Assembly (NCBI GenBank): GCA_002105175.1
Contig: MCGE01000061.1
Span: 1-64,000, forward strand
Length of the DNA stretch: 64,000 bases
Reading direction: 5' to 3'
Source of the DNA: Absidia repens
Taxonomy: Eukaryota > Mucoromycota > Mucoromycetes > Mucorales > Cunninghamellaceae
Program-made: the position numbers and the translations under genes
Part shown: in pieces, positions 16,435 to 29,859 of the stretch
Position numbering within the stretch: the first letter of the stretch is position 1
Layout of the letters: every line of letters starts with the position of its first letter
The notes under the pieces: model-generated
The model's input: the letters and a program-made list of their open reading frames with translations, nothing else
The model's database searches: none
Told to the model about the DNA's origin: nothing

Positions 16435-18560
16435 AGACTTACTATCAGGGGCGTGACCACCGCCAGCACCTTCACTATGGTAAGTGTGAATTGTTCTACC
16501 TTTGAATGCAGCCACTGTCGACTCCACAAATCCCGCTTCATTGAGTGTGTCAGTATGAATGGTCGTCTAAAAGATGGCAGAATAAACATCAGTCGAGTCG
16601 TTCAAGGGAGTCCAATATAGATACTAGGGCGCTGTTCTTACCTGCACATCTAATTCATCACAAACTTCCAAACATGTATCAATTGCTGCGGGAGTGGCAC
16701 CCCAATCTTCATGCACCTTAAGTCCCAAACATCCAGATTTGATTTGCTCTACTAATTCCTGCTTGCCTGAGCTACATCCTTTTCCGGTAAATCCAAAATT
16801 CAATGGCAAGTCGTCAGTCGCCTTCATCATGTATTCAACGTGATGTCTACCAGGTGTACATGTTGTTGCATTTGTTCCCGTGTTAGGACCAGTTCCACCT
16901 CCAATCAAGGTAGTGATGCCGCCAGCAAGTGCCTATAAAAGAGAGAAAAAAGAAACGACTATTGTCAACACTTTTCATCAACCTCTTCATTTTTAGTTAC
17001 CTCGTAGCAGATTTGTGGACAAATATAATGTACATGAGAGTCAATCGCCCCAGCGGTAAATATTTTGCCTTCGCCAGCAAATGCTTCTGTACTTGCACCC
17101 ACAACCATGCCAGGTGTCACGCCATCCATCACATCAGGGTTGCCTGCTTTCCCAATACCAACTATAATACCGTGCTTGATACCAATATCCGCCTTGTAAA
17201 TGCCAGTATAGTCAAAAATCATTGCGTTGGTAATAACTAGGTCCAGGACATCTTCATCGCACGCATGTGTGGCTTGCCCCATACCTTCACGCAATACCTT
17301 GCCACCACCAAATTTGCATTCGTCACCATACACCGTATAATCCTTTTCAATACGCGCCCAAAGGTCCGTATCCCCCAAGCGAACCAGGTCATCTGTTGTA
17401 GGTCCAAAGTGATCCACATAATATTCACGATCCAAAGTATACGGAGGAGCATTTGGTAAGAGAGGAGTATTGGCATCGTGCATAAATCCAGCCAGTACTA
17501 AATTTTCAACGATTGAGGGCAAATTGATCAAATCCACCGGTCCAGACGCAAGGTTATTGCCACCAGTAATCACCTTGTTGCCACCGATTTCCACCAATGT
17601 TACCGTTTTAAAATCACCAGGCTCAAAACGGACAGCAGATCCAGCAGGAATATCCAGTCGCATACCATAAGCAAGAGCACGGTTGAAATGTAAGGATGCA
17701 TTGGCTTCAATAAAATGATAATGAGAACCAACCTGTTAAAATACGATAAAAATGGAAATCAAGGAGAATGATGTTAGTGTTCCTTCATTTCATATTTTCG
17801 TCCCCCATTTTCTTCCTTTTCATTGTATCCCCAAATCCCAATAAATTCTAACTCTATAATTTTTCTAATTTTGGTAAATAGCTTTTTTTAAGGTTCAACC
17901 GTTCCCCCTTCCCTGACCTTCCTGTGTTCTTTTTCGTGTTCATTGGTAGTTTACCTGAATAGCACGGTCACCATGATTTGTTACTGTCAAAGAGATACGT
18001 TTTCGTCCAGGGTTCAGTTCGATGGTACCAGGCATGGCAATGATTGCACCAGGAGCATCCCGCTTGGTCCGTTCAGAAGGAGGTAAAGCAAAGGAGTCTT
18101 GAGAAGGGATGGGTAGGAAGGAACCATAAAGAGCTAATTCCAGATTGCCATTGTCAGTACAGATAGGATCATGCACCGTGACCAAGTAAGTGCCATCGGG
18201 AAAGGTACCTTCCACTTGAACTTCGTCTAAAATATCCAAGACTTCAGTCATCACATGCCGTCGACCTAGCATTTGTTTACCAATGTCCATTAATTGCGAA
18301 ACAGTGTAAATGCCATCACGCATAAATTCGAGTAGCTGTGAAGCAATCAGAGCTGTCGCTTCAGTATGATTCAATTTCACCCCTCTTGCTAGTCGTTTCT
18401 GTGCAAGTACTCCAACTATAAACATGAATCAAAACGAAACTTTTTATTATTATTACACAATTGATGATGTTTGTATGACAATGCAGCAAAAAAAAAGAAA
18501 AGGCTTTTATTTACCTTGATGAAGTAATAGCTTGTCAAGCTCGCGTGGAACTAGACGCAT
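15432..18560 (-). CDS. Urease (single-chain, nickel-dependent)
   Basis: Hydrolyses urea to ammonia and carbamate in the cytosol; 836 aa, the usual length for fungal/plant single-chain urease (gamma-beta-alpha fusion). Exons, high to low: 18560-18515, 18415-17955, 17732-17001, 16932-16642, 16566-16443, 16357-15973, 15903-15432; all phases close. Gamma domain starts [15 protein letters not shown]; beta domain ends [16 protein letters not shown]. The alpha domain has the full active site: HVH in [12 protein letters not shown] (H402, H404), carbamylated Lys in GLKVHEDWG (K485), H514 in [11 protein letters not shown]540 in [15 protein letters not shown], flap Cys-His in MLMVCHHLS and the Asp of [12 protein letters not shown]. 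The intron between 16443 and 16357 contains a 40-nt T-run in the transcript sense. Divergent from UreG. Confidence 0.97.
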
Positions 18561-19160
18561 GATAAAGTCTTATTATTTTTTTTTTTTCGACAAAATAAAA
18601 ATAAAAAAATAATAAAAAGCGAAAGAAAGAGAAATATAAAAAAAAAAAAAGAGTCAGTTTAATCCTCGAAAGCGCGGAGTCTTAACATTATAGTGAATGA
18701 GAAACTCCCGCATCCTACTTCTTTTTATTTCAAGTACCTCACGGAACGAAAATGGTAGAGTGGAAATATTCAAAAAATGATCCTCAGGGGTGACTCTATT
18801 ACTGTCGAAAAGGTAATGACTTGGAAATGACTGTTTCCTTAAATTTAGAGCATTAGGGTTAAGTTGAAACTAATTCTCTAGAACCATCGATGATTTGACT
18901 GCTCTTGAGTAGGAAGAAGTGAACCAATGAAACGATGGTTTTGACCGTTGCTCTTCGGGGTTAGCCCTTTTCTTTCCTTAAACAGTTCAGAGATAAGGGA
19001 GAGGAAAGACCCGCAAGCAACAACGAAGATCGGAAAACTTTAATCCCCGCTCTATATTTTTCTGCCTTTATATTTTGAAACGTTCCGTTAAGTATCCTTA
19101 CTCTTTTTCTTTTTCTTTTTTTTTTCTTTTTACCCACACATATATTTTATTTACTCTACC
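18561..19160. promoter_or_regulatory. Shared divergent promoter region urease/UreG
   Basis: 600 bp between the two start codons, no ORF. GATA-type cores are present (GATAAG at 18992 and GATAA at 18561), which in fungi can bind nitrogen-regulatory GATA factors (AreA/Nit2 class), and a CCAAT lies near 18922. Pyrimidine-rich DNA precedes the UreG ATG. Co-regulation is inference from geometry. Confidence 0.5.
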
Positions 19161-20535
19161 ATGTCTGACTGCTCTTGTTGCCGATTTGAAGATAAAATTT
19201 CTAATACCCCTGCTGCTGCCCCCGCACCTGCTCACGATCATCATAGCCATGATCATCATGACCATACCCATGGACATGGACATACACATGAAGATCTCGA
19301 CCACCCAGGTCTCTACGAAGAGCGTCCTAAAGCAGAGTATCTGAATCGCGACTGGTCTGAACGCGCCTTTACTGTTGGTATTGGAGGGTAAGCTACAAAA
19401 CGGACTTTCCCTAAAATAGAGAGAAAACGGTGAGCTAACTACTTGGTCACTTTTTGTTATTACGATATAGTCCTGTCGGGTCAGGGAAAACTGCTTTGAT
19501 GCTTGCCTTATGTCAACGACTACGTGATAAGTATTCCATTGCTGCTGTGACCAATGATATCTTTACCAAGGAAGATACCGAATTTTTGGTACGAAACAAG
19601 GCTTTACCTGAAGAACGAATTGCTGCCATTGAAACTGGTGGTTGTCCTCATGCTGTAAGTCTAATTCAGTGAAATATTGTTGGCTGTCTTTTTGAATTAC
19701 CGTACTGACCATTTATCTTTGTATAAACTTTTTAGGCCATTCGGTATGTACTGAATACTGGTTTTGAACATAAAAAAAACCCCCAACAGAGAATATCATG
19801 GGTAATTAATTGGGTCTTCTTTTTTTTTTTTGCCACCGTATAGTGAAGATGTATCAGCCAATATGAATGCGTTGGAAATCCTACATGCCAAATTTGACAC
19901 ACAGCTACTCTTGATTGAATCAGGCGGCGACAATCTTGCTGCCAACTATAGGTAATGAAAAAAGTGATTCAAATACACGGTTTGTCGTACATTTGAAAAC
20001 TGACTTGTTTTTTTTTCTGATTGATGACTTTTCCAGTCGAGAACTAGGTATGAAAATCAACAAATGAAATATGACTCATACTAACTTTTGAATTTATAGC
20101 TGATTATATTATTTATGTGATTGATGTGGCTGGTGGTGACAAGGTGCCCCGTAAGGGTGGTAAGTACCCGAAAGAAAAAATTAGGGGAGGGACAGCGAAT
20201 GTAAAAATTCTAATTGCTATTGTATAGGACCCGGTATTACTCAAAGTGATTTACTCGTCATCAACAAGACTGATTTGGCCGAAATTGTTGGCGCTGATCT
20301 GGATGTGATGGCCAGAGATGCGAGCAAAATGCGGTAAGTGAATGATGTGTGTTACAAAAAAAAGGGGAAAGATAATTTTCTCATTACTATCTTTTTTTTT
20401 TTTTTTTTTTATCTTTCTCTGTATAGTGGAAACGGACCTACTGTATTTGCTCAAGTCAAGAATGGTGTTGGTATGGACGACATCATTAGTCTTATTATTG
20501 GTGAATGGAGGGCCAGTGGTGCTGCCAAAGAATGA
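19161..20535 (+). CDS. ureG: Urease accessory GTPase UreG
   Basis: SIMIBI-class GTPase that, with UreD/UreF, delivers nickel to apo-urease. 270 aa from eight exons: 19161-19387, 19471-19654, 19736-19743, 19844-19951, 20037-20047, 20100-20159, 20228-20333, 20427-20535; the total is exactly in frame. The N terminus is a His-rich metal-binding stretch ([20 protein letters not shown]), as in plant and fungal UreG. P-loop [13 protein letters not shown] spans the first intron. Other motifs: [22 protein letters not shown] (C-P-H nickel/dimer site), [30 protein letters not shown] and the guanine-specificity NKTD. Two internal exons are only 8 and 11 nt. AATAAA at 20594. Head-to-head with urease. Confidence 0.96.
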
Positions 20536-21028
20536 TTTTACCCATTAGCTTAGTTCAAGTAATATGGTAGTGTTTTTTTATTGATTAAATTGAAATAAAA
20601 CATGTCTGCTTTTGTTATATGCTGCTTAATTAGTATGATTAGTGATTACGCGCTTGAATGAAATGAACGTGAATGTGTTGTTGTTGTTGTCGTTTTGTTT
20701 GTTTTGTTTGTTTTGTTTTCTTGTTTGAAAAAGGTGACATAGTCCTACACTTATGATTTGGAAAGGAGGAGGAATTTAGCGGATGTAAGCACACCTCTCA
20801 TCCACACAACTATATAGTACTGCACATGCTGGACTTTATCAAGGTATCATCACCCAACATTTGGGTCACTCTGTTCAGTCAGCAATATTAGACTGGTAGT
20901 ATTAAGGGTATGAATGAGAACGGGGTTGTTCTGGGTTTGAAAAAAATAAACTTGAATACTTCAAATTCTTTTGATTCTCTTTCTGTTTTTTATTCCAGGT
21001 TCTTCTATTATTTTTCTATTCCCTTCAA
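20536..21028. other. Intergenic UreG/KAR
   Basis: UreG 3' UTR, TTTG-repeat microsatellite at about 20692-20720 and a pyrimidine-rich leader before the next ATG. No gene. Confidence 0.6.
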
Positions 21029-22338
21029 ATGGACTTTATTGCCCAGGACTCGACTTTACTTGCCGCCACGTCAGCTCTGGCCTTGGTGGGCCTTATCTTC
21101 TGTACATCAAAACTTGCCTCTTTCGTCAAGGTGTTACTCGATGTATATGTCTTAAAAGGGATCTCAGTAAGTATGACAGTAAACACTGAACCGTCTATCT
21201 CTATTCTTACATCTCTTCTATTTTTTTTTTTAAAAGCTTAAGAAGTTTGGTGCTGGACAAGGTGCTTGGGCTGGTAAGTATAAATGATGAAGGCTTTTAT
21301 TGGAAAAATATTGCCAATATTAACACGCTCATTATCATTTCCTTATATTAGTCGTCACCGGTGCCACTGATGGTATCGGAAAGGAATTTGCTAAACAACT
21401 GGCCAAGAACAAATTCAATGTTCTTTTGGTCTCTCGTACTGCTTCCAAGCTTGAAACTGCTGCAAATGAAATTGGTAAGGGACCTTGAAAAGGAGTGCAG
21501 AGAGAGGAACGCGTGGTTTATCGTACTTACCATGCTCCTTATTCTCCCTTTTTTTCTTTCTTCAACATATAGCTAGTGAATACGGAGTTGAAACAAAGAT
21601 TTTTGCTATGGACTTCACCAAAGGCGATGTTCAAGATTTCACTCAACTCGGACAAGTCATGTCGTCCTTAGACGTAGGTGTGCTAGTGAACAACGTGGGT
21701 ACCAATCACGATATCCCCACTCCTTTTGCTGATGAAGATGATAAGGTGATCAACGATATCATTGAAGTGAACGTCAAAGGTGCTATGAAGATGACCAAGC
21801 TTGTCGTACCTCAAATGCGTGAAAAACGTCGTGGCTTGATTTTGAACTTGGGTTCGTTTGCTGGGTTGGTGGCAACGCCTTACTTATCTGTCTACTCTGC
21901 CGGAAAAGCATTTTTGTCCACTTGGTCTCAAGCCGTCGGCACTGAATTGAAAGCGGATGGTATTATGGTGGAACATGTCAACACCTACTTTGTGGTTTCT
22001 GCCATGAGTAAGATCCGTAAGCCTTCACTTTTGATTCCTTTGGCCAAGCCCTATGTTGCTTCTGTTTTGTCCAAGATTGGTTTGCCTTGCGGTGCCGATA
22101 TTCCTTGTAGCTCTACACCTTATCATACTCATGGTATTGTCAACTGGCTTATCAATAATGTTTTCAACAAAACCTTCTGGGTAAATCAAAACGATGGTAA
22201 GTATTTAAAAAAAATACTATCAGGAGTAAGAATACGTTACTAACCGTTTTGTTTTCTTTAGTTATTCAAAAAGATATCCGTAAGAGAGCTTTACGCAAGC
22301 GCGAGCGTGAAGCTGCTGCTGCTAGAAAAGAAAACTAG
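21029..22338 (+). CDS. Very-long-chain 3-oxoacyl-CoA reductase (microsomal)
   Basis: Second step of the ER fatty-acid elongation cycle: NADPH-dependent reduction of 3-ketoacyl-CoA (yeast Ifa38/YBR159w, animal HSD17B12 family). Five exons, 21029-21166, 21237-21273, 21352-21474, 21573-22196, 22262-22338, give 332 aa, close to the family length. An N-terminal membrane segment ([17 protein letters not shown]) precedes the Rossmann fold: cofactor motif [25 protein letters not shown], catalytic Ser in [10 protein letters not shown] and YSAGK (Tyr/Lys). A second hydrophobic region lies near the C terminus. The tail is Lys/Arg-rich ([20 protein letters not shown]), which may aid ER retention. AATAAA at 22413. 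The P4-ATPase starts 273 bp downstream on the same strand. Confidence 0.95.
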
Positions 22339-22610
22339 GTTCCTTCCCATTCTCTATCTTTCACTCATAGTTTAGTCTCATCCTCTGTTATAGTGTTAGC
22401 GATCATTTTATCAATAAAATACTTCTTTTTTCCTTCATCAATGTGTTGTCGGTGTTCAAAAATGTTTGTAATTTTTGGTCTTGCAATGTGGGTTTTTGGT
22501 GTGTCTCATTCTTTCGTTCTTATTCTATTTTTATTTTTATTTTGTATATCCATACTTCGTTTTAATTGTTTTTTACTCTTTTGTATAAACCACATATACT
22601 TTGGACACTG

Positions 22611-25600
22611 ATGCCAAGGGATTCTAGACCAATTGCTTTACGAAGACTCATGCCTTTTTCGAATCGGTCCGGTAGCAAGAAGATACGAACGTCTGATTCT
22701 ATACACAGCGATGAAGACCCTCTCATTGATGAAGAATTAGGAGTAAGTTCGTCTTATCTATTCACTGTAGCGAAATCACGAAATAATTGACTGACATTAT
22801 TTTATTTATATTGCTGTCTAGGAACCCTCCTCAAGGAGACAGCAAACAAGAACGGGTGGTAAACAAAGACCGACATTCTCTTGGCAACTATTTAGACCTA
22901 CACGAACATACAAACCAAGAACACTCCCACTACATGCTGATGGTAATGATGAACAGAACGATTGCCATCTGTGATTAAAAGGCGGGTAACTCATCTGGTA
23001 CATTCTATCTTTCTTTAGATAAATTTAAACGGAAATTCACACCCAATACCGTCATTAACCAAAAATACAACTTCATCACCTTCATCCCGATCGTCCTTTT
23101 TGAACAGGTAAGAAGGATTGGGTTTTAAATATCTGGTAAGCTTGGGGTCTGCTTCTAACCTACTTCTGTCGATGAATGGCGAAATAGTTTGTAGTCTTCT
23201 TCAATCTTTACTTTTTGTTGGTTGCCCTCTCACAGTTTGTCCCAGCACTGAAAATCGGTAAGTAGGTGTATTATATGGAAGATGAGTCTGAGGACTAGAT
23301 CTAAGATTGTGATTATTTTCGTGATGCCATTTAGGTTACATATTCACCTACTTTGGACCACTATGTTTTGTACTATTGGTGACGATCAGCAAGGAAGCGA
23401 TGGACGACTATCAACGCTACAAACGGGACAAGGAAGCCAATTCTCAATTATATCAACGTATGACACCCACTGGGCTACAAAACATTCCAAGTTCTAAAAT
23501 CCGAGTGGGAGATATGATTGTGCTTCGAAAGGATCAACGGGTAAGAAGATATAAGGAGCCGGTGATTGTGGACCAGCTGGCTCGCGCGGATGACGAAAAC
23601 GACACTGACGTTCAATTCTTATTTTTTTAATGTTTCATTTCGTAGGTGCCTGCTGATATGGTTCTTCTTCGGACAACGGAAGAAAGTGGTTCCTGCTTTA
23701 TTCGTACGGATCAACTGGATGGTGAAACTGACTGGAAACTGCGACTGGCTGTCCCATCTTTACAACGATTACCTTCTGACGACGATTTGCACCATGTAAG
23801 GGGCAGTATTTATGGTAAGGATGGGAGAGAAGGGGATGCGGATTCTGACAGAGAACTAGATCGATAACATACGTGACTCATACCTGTTTATAATTTTAGC
23901 TGATAAACCGCAAAAAGATATTCACAATTTTGTCGGGACATATACACACATCAAAGAAGATAATGGTATGGAGCAGGTGGAACCTTTGGGCGCCGAAAAC
24001 ACCATGTGGATGAATACAGTATTGGCGTCAGGAACTGCAATTGGATTTGTTATATATACTGGAAAAGACACTCGTGCGGTTATGAATACGAACCATCCAG
24101 AAACGAAAATCGGCTTATTAGACATTGAAATCAATAGGTTGGCAAAAGTAAGTTTCAAATCGTTCCTCCTCATCATGATGTTGATACTATGGTGATTAAA
24201 AATATTGTTATTATTTTTTTTTTAGATTCTCTTTTTGGTCACTCTTGGTATATCAATTATTATGGTGGGACTGAATGGATTTCAAGGACTATGGTATATC
24301 TATGTATTCCGCTTCTTGATTCTCTTCTCTTCTATCATTCCCATTAGTTTGAGAGTTAATCTAGATATGGGAAAAACGGTCTATGGGCGGCAAATCGAAA
24401 AGGATGACGAAATTCCAGGCACTATTGTACGTACAAGCACTTTACCTGAAGAACTGGGCCGGATTGAATACCTGTTATCAGACAAAACTGGCACGTTGAC
24501 TCAAAATGGTAATAATGATAATAAGGATGGGATGTGATGGAATACAAGAAAGACAAAATGAAGCTAACATGCTTTATAATAGACATGGAATTAAAAAAAT
24601 TACATATGGGAACAATGTCTTACAGTTTGGACACAATGGATGAAATCGAAACTCATTTGGCTAGTTCGTTTGAACAAGACTCAGGTAGATTTTTTGAAAA
24701 AAAAAAAAAAGGGATTAAAAATATTCTGCGTTGCACGAAGAAATAGTCTATCTCTTTAACATTCTTTATTACTATGTGTTTAGGTGTGGTGGGAATATCA
24801 GGGAAAGGTCGTCGCAATATTGCCTCGCGTGTCCGGGATATTGTACAAGCCTTGGCACTGTGCCACAATGTAAGTAGAAATAGATGGGGATGAGGGGTAC
24901 TTGTGATTTGCTATTGTTGATAATGACAATGCTTTATTTGTTATGTTATAGGTGACGCCCGTCGTAGGCTTGGATGATGAAATCACATATCAAGCTTCAA
25001 GCCCTGATGAAGTGGCTATTGTCAAGTGGACGGAACAAATGGGATTAACTTTGGTGGCTCGGGATGTCAGCAAAATTGAATTACGAGTGGCGGCAACTGG
25101 CGAAACATTGACCTTTGACGTCCTCAACATCTTTCCATTTACCAGTGAAACCAAACGGATGGGGATCATTATTCGGGATCGGCAAACACGTGAAATCAGT
25201 TTTTATGAGAAGGGTGCTGACGCGGTGATGACACGGATTGTACAATATAACGACTGGCTGGATGAAGAATGTGGAAACATGGCAAGGGAAGGTCTACGAA
25301 CATTGGTGGTGGCTAAGAAGAAGATGTCTGAAGAAGTTTATGAAGAATTCAAATCAAGGTACCATGAGGCGGAAGTTACCTTGCATGATCGGAGCGCTCT
25401 CAAGCAAGCTGTTGTGGAAGGATTTTTGGAATCTGATTTGGAATTACTGGGATTGACTGGCGTGGAAGACAAACTACAAGACGGTGTCAAGAATACGTTG
25501 GAGCAAATGCGAAATGCTGGTCTGAAAATTTGGATGCTTACTGGTGACAAGATTGAAACGGCGACTTGCATTGCAGTTTCTTCCAAGCTGGTCTCTCGAA

Positions 25601-27343
25601 ATCAAAACATTCACCAAGTATCGAAATGTAAGTGCGTACCTATAAACAGAAAAGGGAAAGGAAAGGGATGATTATATTTGTAGATGATATTAACTTTTGG
25701 TTTTCTTTTTACCTTTTCACTTTTACAGTGAAATCATATATGGAAGCCATGGACGAAATTGATGCTCTCCAGTCCAAAACTGACAGTTGCCTGGTTATCG
25801 ATGGGGAATCATTACAGGTAAATGACATGAGAGAAAAAGATTGTGCTAGTTTTCAGGCTCATGATAATTTGATCCATTGACATAATTATTTTTTTTGTAC
25901 AATAGTTATGTTTCGAAAGCTGTCAAGACGAGTTTATTGAGTTGGCTACTCGATTACCTGTGGTTGTTTGTTGTCGGTGTTCACCAACTCAGAAGGTATA
26001 CAAACGAAATAGGAGTGATGAAGCTTGTGTCTGGATTTTGACGCTTATTTCTTTCCTTATATTGTAGGCCGATATTACGAAACTTATTCGATCCTACACT
26101 GGTAAACGGGTTTTATGCATTGGTGATGGTGGCAACGATGTCAGTATGATTCAAGCAGCCCATGTTGGTAGGTTTTTTTTTTTTCTTTTGTATAATTTAA
26201 TTCCTTGAATACTGACCTTTTGATCGTTGCTATTAATTTTCTAGGTGTTGGTATAGTTGGAAAGGAAGGAAAACAAGCTTCTCTGGCGGCTGATTTTTCT
26301 ATCACCCAATTTAGTCATTTGACGAAACTGCTTTGTAAGTATAATTTACATGAAAAGTGAAAAAAAAAATGATGGCTTACTAATATGTATCTATATCTAT
26401 TTAGTGTGGCATGGGCGCAACAGTTACAAACGATCAGCAAAGTTATCTCAATTCGTCATCCACCGTGGCCTCATTATATCTGTCATGCAGGCTGTGTTTT
26501 CGGCACTGTTTTATTTTGCTCCTATTGCATTGTATCAAGGCATGCTGATTGTCGGGTAAAAAAAATTTTTATTGAAAAATGATTTCAAATTTATGTGCCG
26601 TCAGTTGATAGTTTATTTTATATATATTGATAGATATGCAACTTTATATACAATGGCGCCTGTATTCTCACTTGTTTTAGACCAAGATGTTAGTGAAGAT
26701 ATCGCTCTCTTGTATCCTGAACTTTACAAAGACCTTACCAAAGGACGATCACTTTCGTACAGGACATTCTTTACTTGGCTGCTTATTAGTGTTTATCAGG
26801 GTAAGTGAAAGAAAATCATGATGAAGATGCAGAATACTAATTTATTTTTGTGCATAGGTGGTACGATTATGGTTCTATCGATCTTGCTTTTTGAAGATGA
26901 ATTCATTCATATTGTTTCTATTTCGTTCACGGCACTGATTTTGAATGAGCTTCTTATGGTTGCTTTGGAAATCAACACTTGGTAAGTCTAGGTATAGTGA
27001 GTACAAATTTGAATTAAGAGGACAGACAACCAATTTTTCGTTTTATGTGTATCTCTTAGGCACCGTATTATGATTGTTGCGGAAATTGTAACTATGCTGA
27101 TTTATATTGCATCAATGTGGCTTCTACCGACCTACTTCGGTAAGGGAAACATTTGACCTGATAGAGACATATGTATTTGCTAATCTTTTGATTCTATATG
27201 ATTATATAGACATGACCTTCATTTTGACCGGACGATTTGTATGGAAGGTAGCGGTGATCACTGCTGTTAGTAGCTTGCCTCTTTATATCGTCAAATTTGT
27301 CCGGCGACGATATGCACCCCCTAGTTATACCAAGTTGATTTAG
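22611..27343 (+). CDS. P4-type phospholipid flippase, Neo1/ATP9 class
   Basis: Aminophospholipid-translocating P-type ATPase of the Neo1/ATP9 class, which acts as a single chain without a Cdc50 subunit in the Golgi/endosome. Twenty exons from ATG 22611 to TAG 27341-27343 give 1,068 aa, all in phase. Visible motifs: [20 protein letters not shown] before TM1; actuator [14 protein letters not shown] (DGET); phosphorylation site [12 protein letters not shown]; nucleotide-binding [29 protein letters not shown] and YEKGADAVM; hinge LTGDKIETA; and [15 protein letters not shown]. The WKLR variant of the actuator motif is typical of Neo1/ATP9. About ten membrane segments flank these domains; the C terminus is short and basic ([12 protein letters not shown]). 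AATAAA at 27393. Convergent with calcineurin A, 602 bp away. Confidence 0.95.
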
Positions 27344-27945
27344 TTTAACTTATTTAGTTGCGATAGTCTATTTATAATATTCATTACTTCGTAATAAACA
27401 GTCCATTGTGGGGAGCATGTGTTTTTATACTTGTATATTCCATGATATCTATTTTTATATACATCTTCTTCGCTTTTTATTGACTCTCATCTACATGTGT
27501 ATCGTTATGCCTTTTATTTTTAGAGTACAATAGATCACATCACCCGAGTATATTTGTCCAGAAATATCTACAGTCAACGTTTATGCCCCCTATTGTACGA
27601 TGCGCCGTAACAAGCCCTGCCTCTATCAGTTTTTCATCTCACTGACCCTATCTTCCCCACATATTGTTCAATTTAGGTCTATTCTCTTATTCCAAGTAGT
27701 CACTGAAATACCTTTCAGCTAACATAATATACCCTTACTTCACTCTACCATATGCCATATTCATATATTCAATATTCTACATCTCCCTTACACGCAATCA
27801 TTACTTGTTCAAAGCTAAAAAATAAAGTGATCACTGTTTGTGTTGTGTTTCTTGAAGAAAATTTGGGTTTTATTAAAGTATATTCGAAGCATGAATGATT
27901 GATGACCAAATAGGACACTGTGAATAACTAGCTAATAATAACAAA
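27344..27945. other. Convergent 3' spacer (P4-ATPase / calcineurin A)
   Basis: Contains 3' UTRs of both genes, with AATAAA at 27393 (+) and several TTTATT on the plus strand for the minus-strand gene. No ORF of note. Confidence 0.6.
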
Positions 27946-29140
27946 CTACATTGATAATCTACTTGATTTTGATGAATTCTTGTCGTTTTCTGGCGAGGCA
28001 ATAATCACATCGGCAATTCGTTCCAAAGCAGAATCATCCTGATGTACCGCATCCCGTAACTTACTTGATGTGATTTCCGTTGTCATAGCTTCATCCATTT
28101 CACGAGAGGTTGGTGGTAGTCGTTCGTTTTCAATATCAGATCGTCTAGCTTCTTCAAAAGTAGTAATGGCTGGTATGTATATGTATATATATGTATAAAA
28201 AAAAATAACACGCAAGATGTGAGCAATAATGATACTAATGACTACTATTCCACTTCTGTCACTCAAACTTACCTCTACGAATGCCTTCTGCGCCCAATTC
28301 CAATGTTCCAGTAGGAAGTTTCCCGGTATCACATTTGCTTTTCAGTTCCATGACCAGTTCGGCATTCTCGCGCAACACAGAGAAAGAACGTGACATTTTC
28401 CCGATAGCCAAGATCTTGTTTTTGATGATTTGCCGGCGTTGTTCAGTGTCAGATACAGGCGATGTCGGTCGTTTATATGGTGTAGTTGTTGTTGTTGTTG
28501 CTGGTGTTGTTGTCATATCGGTTGCTTGGAGTTCTTCTTGAGAGCAAATGTTCAGGATGGCGAGGAGCATGGATGTGATCTTCTCACCAACGAAAGGAAG
28601 ACTCCAGTTGAAGACATTCATAAAGTTGGGTAACCAATAAGGATGGGGACTAGCATTAAATTGACGTACATTGAGCACGCTCTTGTCGTATCGTAATACC
28701 GCTGCTTTGTTGCCATAGACATCGATATAATTAGGTGCGGAAAAGATCGTCATGAGTGCGGGAAAACCAGTGTCTTTGCTTTTTCGGTACATGCGGTATC
28801 CATTAGCTTGTGCTTCATGAGCTCGTATGACTGATAATAGATGGTTCTTTTCCAGAAAGTTGCATGCGGCACGATAGCTTGATTAAAAGTAAGAAATTAA
28901 AAAAAAAGAGGTCCTTGAATATCGTTCGCTGAGTTTCAATAGTTTTTGTACTTTTGTGCATTTCATACCTAAAGAAATACGAACATCCACGAACATGATT
29001 ATGCTCAAATTTTGGATTGTTATCTGTATCAAAATCTTCATAAGGATCAGCCCACATCAAATCACACATGAGACCACTAGTAGGAATTTCTCTGAAACGG
29101 TCAATCTAAAGCATCAATATAAATAAACCCTTGTTTAGTG

Positions 29141-29175
<35 letters not shown>

Positions 29176-29816
29176 ACTGTGTAGACCCCCCTTCATGTCA
29201 GTCGGTGTTACAAAAAAGATTACCTTCTCAATATCATGTAAGGTTTTCAGATCGGGAGATAACCCACCATGCACGCATAGAAACTGATCATTTACCACAG
29301 CAGCAAGAGGAAGGGCATCAAAACATTCCATCACCGTGTCATAGACTTCCTCTGAGTATTTTTTTGAGCATTCGAGTTTGAAGGTAAAATAATCTGTCAA
29401 GTGGCGACATTCATGGTTCCCACGCATCAAGTAAAAGGAAGTCGGGTACCACAACTTGAACGCCCATAAATATAAAACACATTCAATGGAAAAATAGCCT
29501 CGATCAACATAATCACCCAGAAACAGATAGCTGGTGTTGGCTGGATCTCCACCTACTTCTAATAATTTAAGTAAATCATAAAATTGACCATGGATATCGC
29601 CACATATCGTTAATGGAGCTGGCATCCGTAGCAAATTAGGTTCTGATCTCAGGATTCGTTTGACAGATCTTAGGATCGTAAGTGCTTGATGTTCCGTTAA
29701 TCGTCCTTCTCTTGTAAGATGTTGTTTTAAAAATACCAAGTCAGGTAATCCTGGCTGTTCTTTTGACCAAAGTTGTTCATCAGTAGCAATATCAAAAGCA
29801 GGTGGTTCAACGTCTG

Positions 29817-29859
<43 letters not shown>

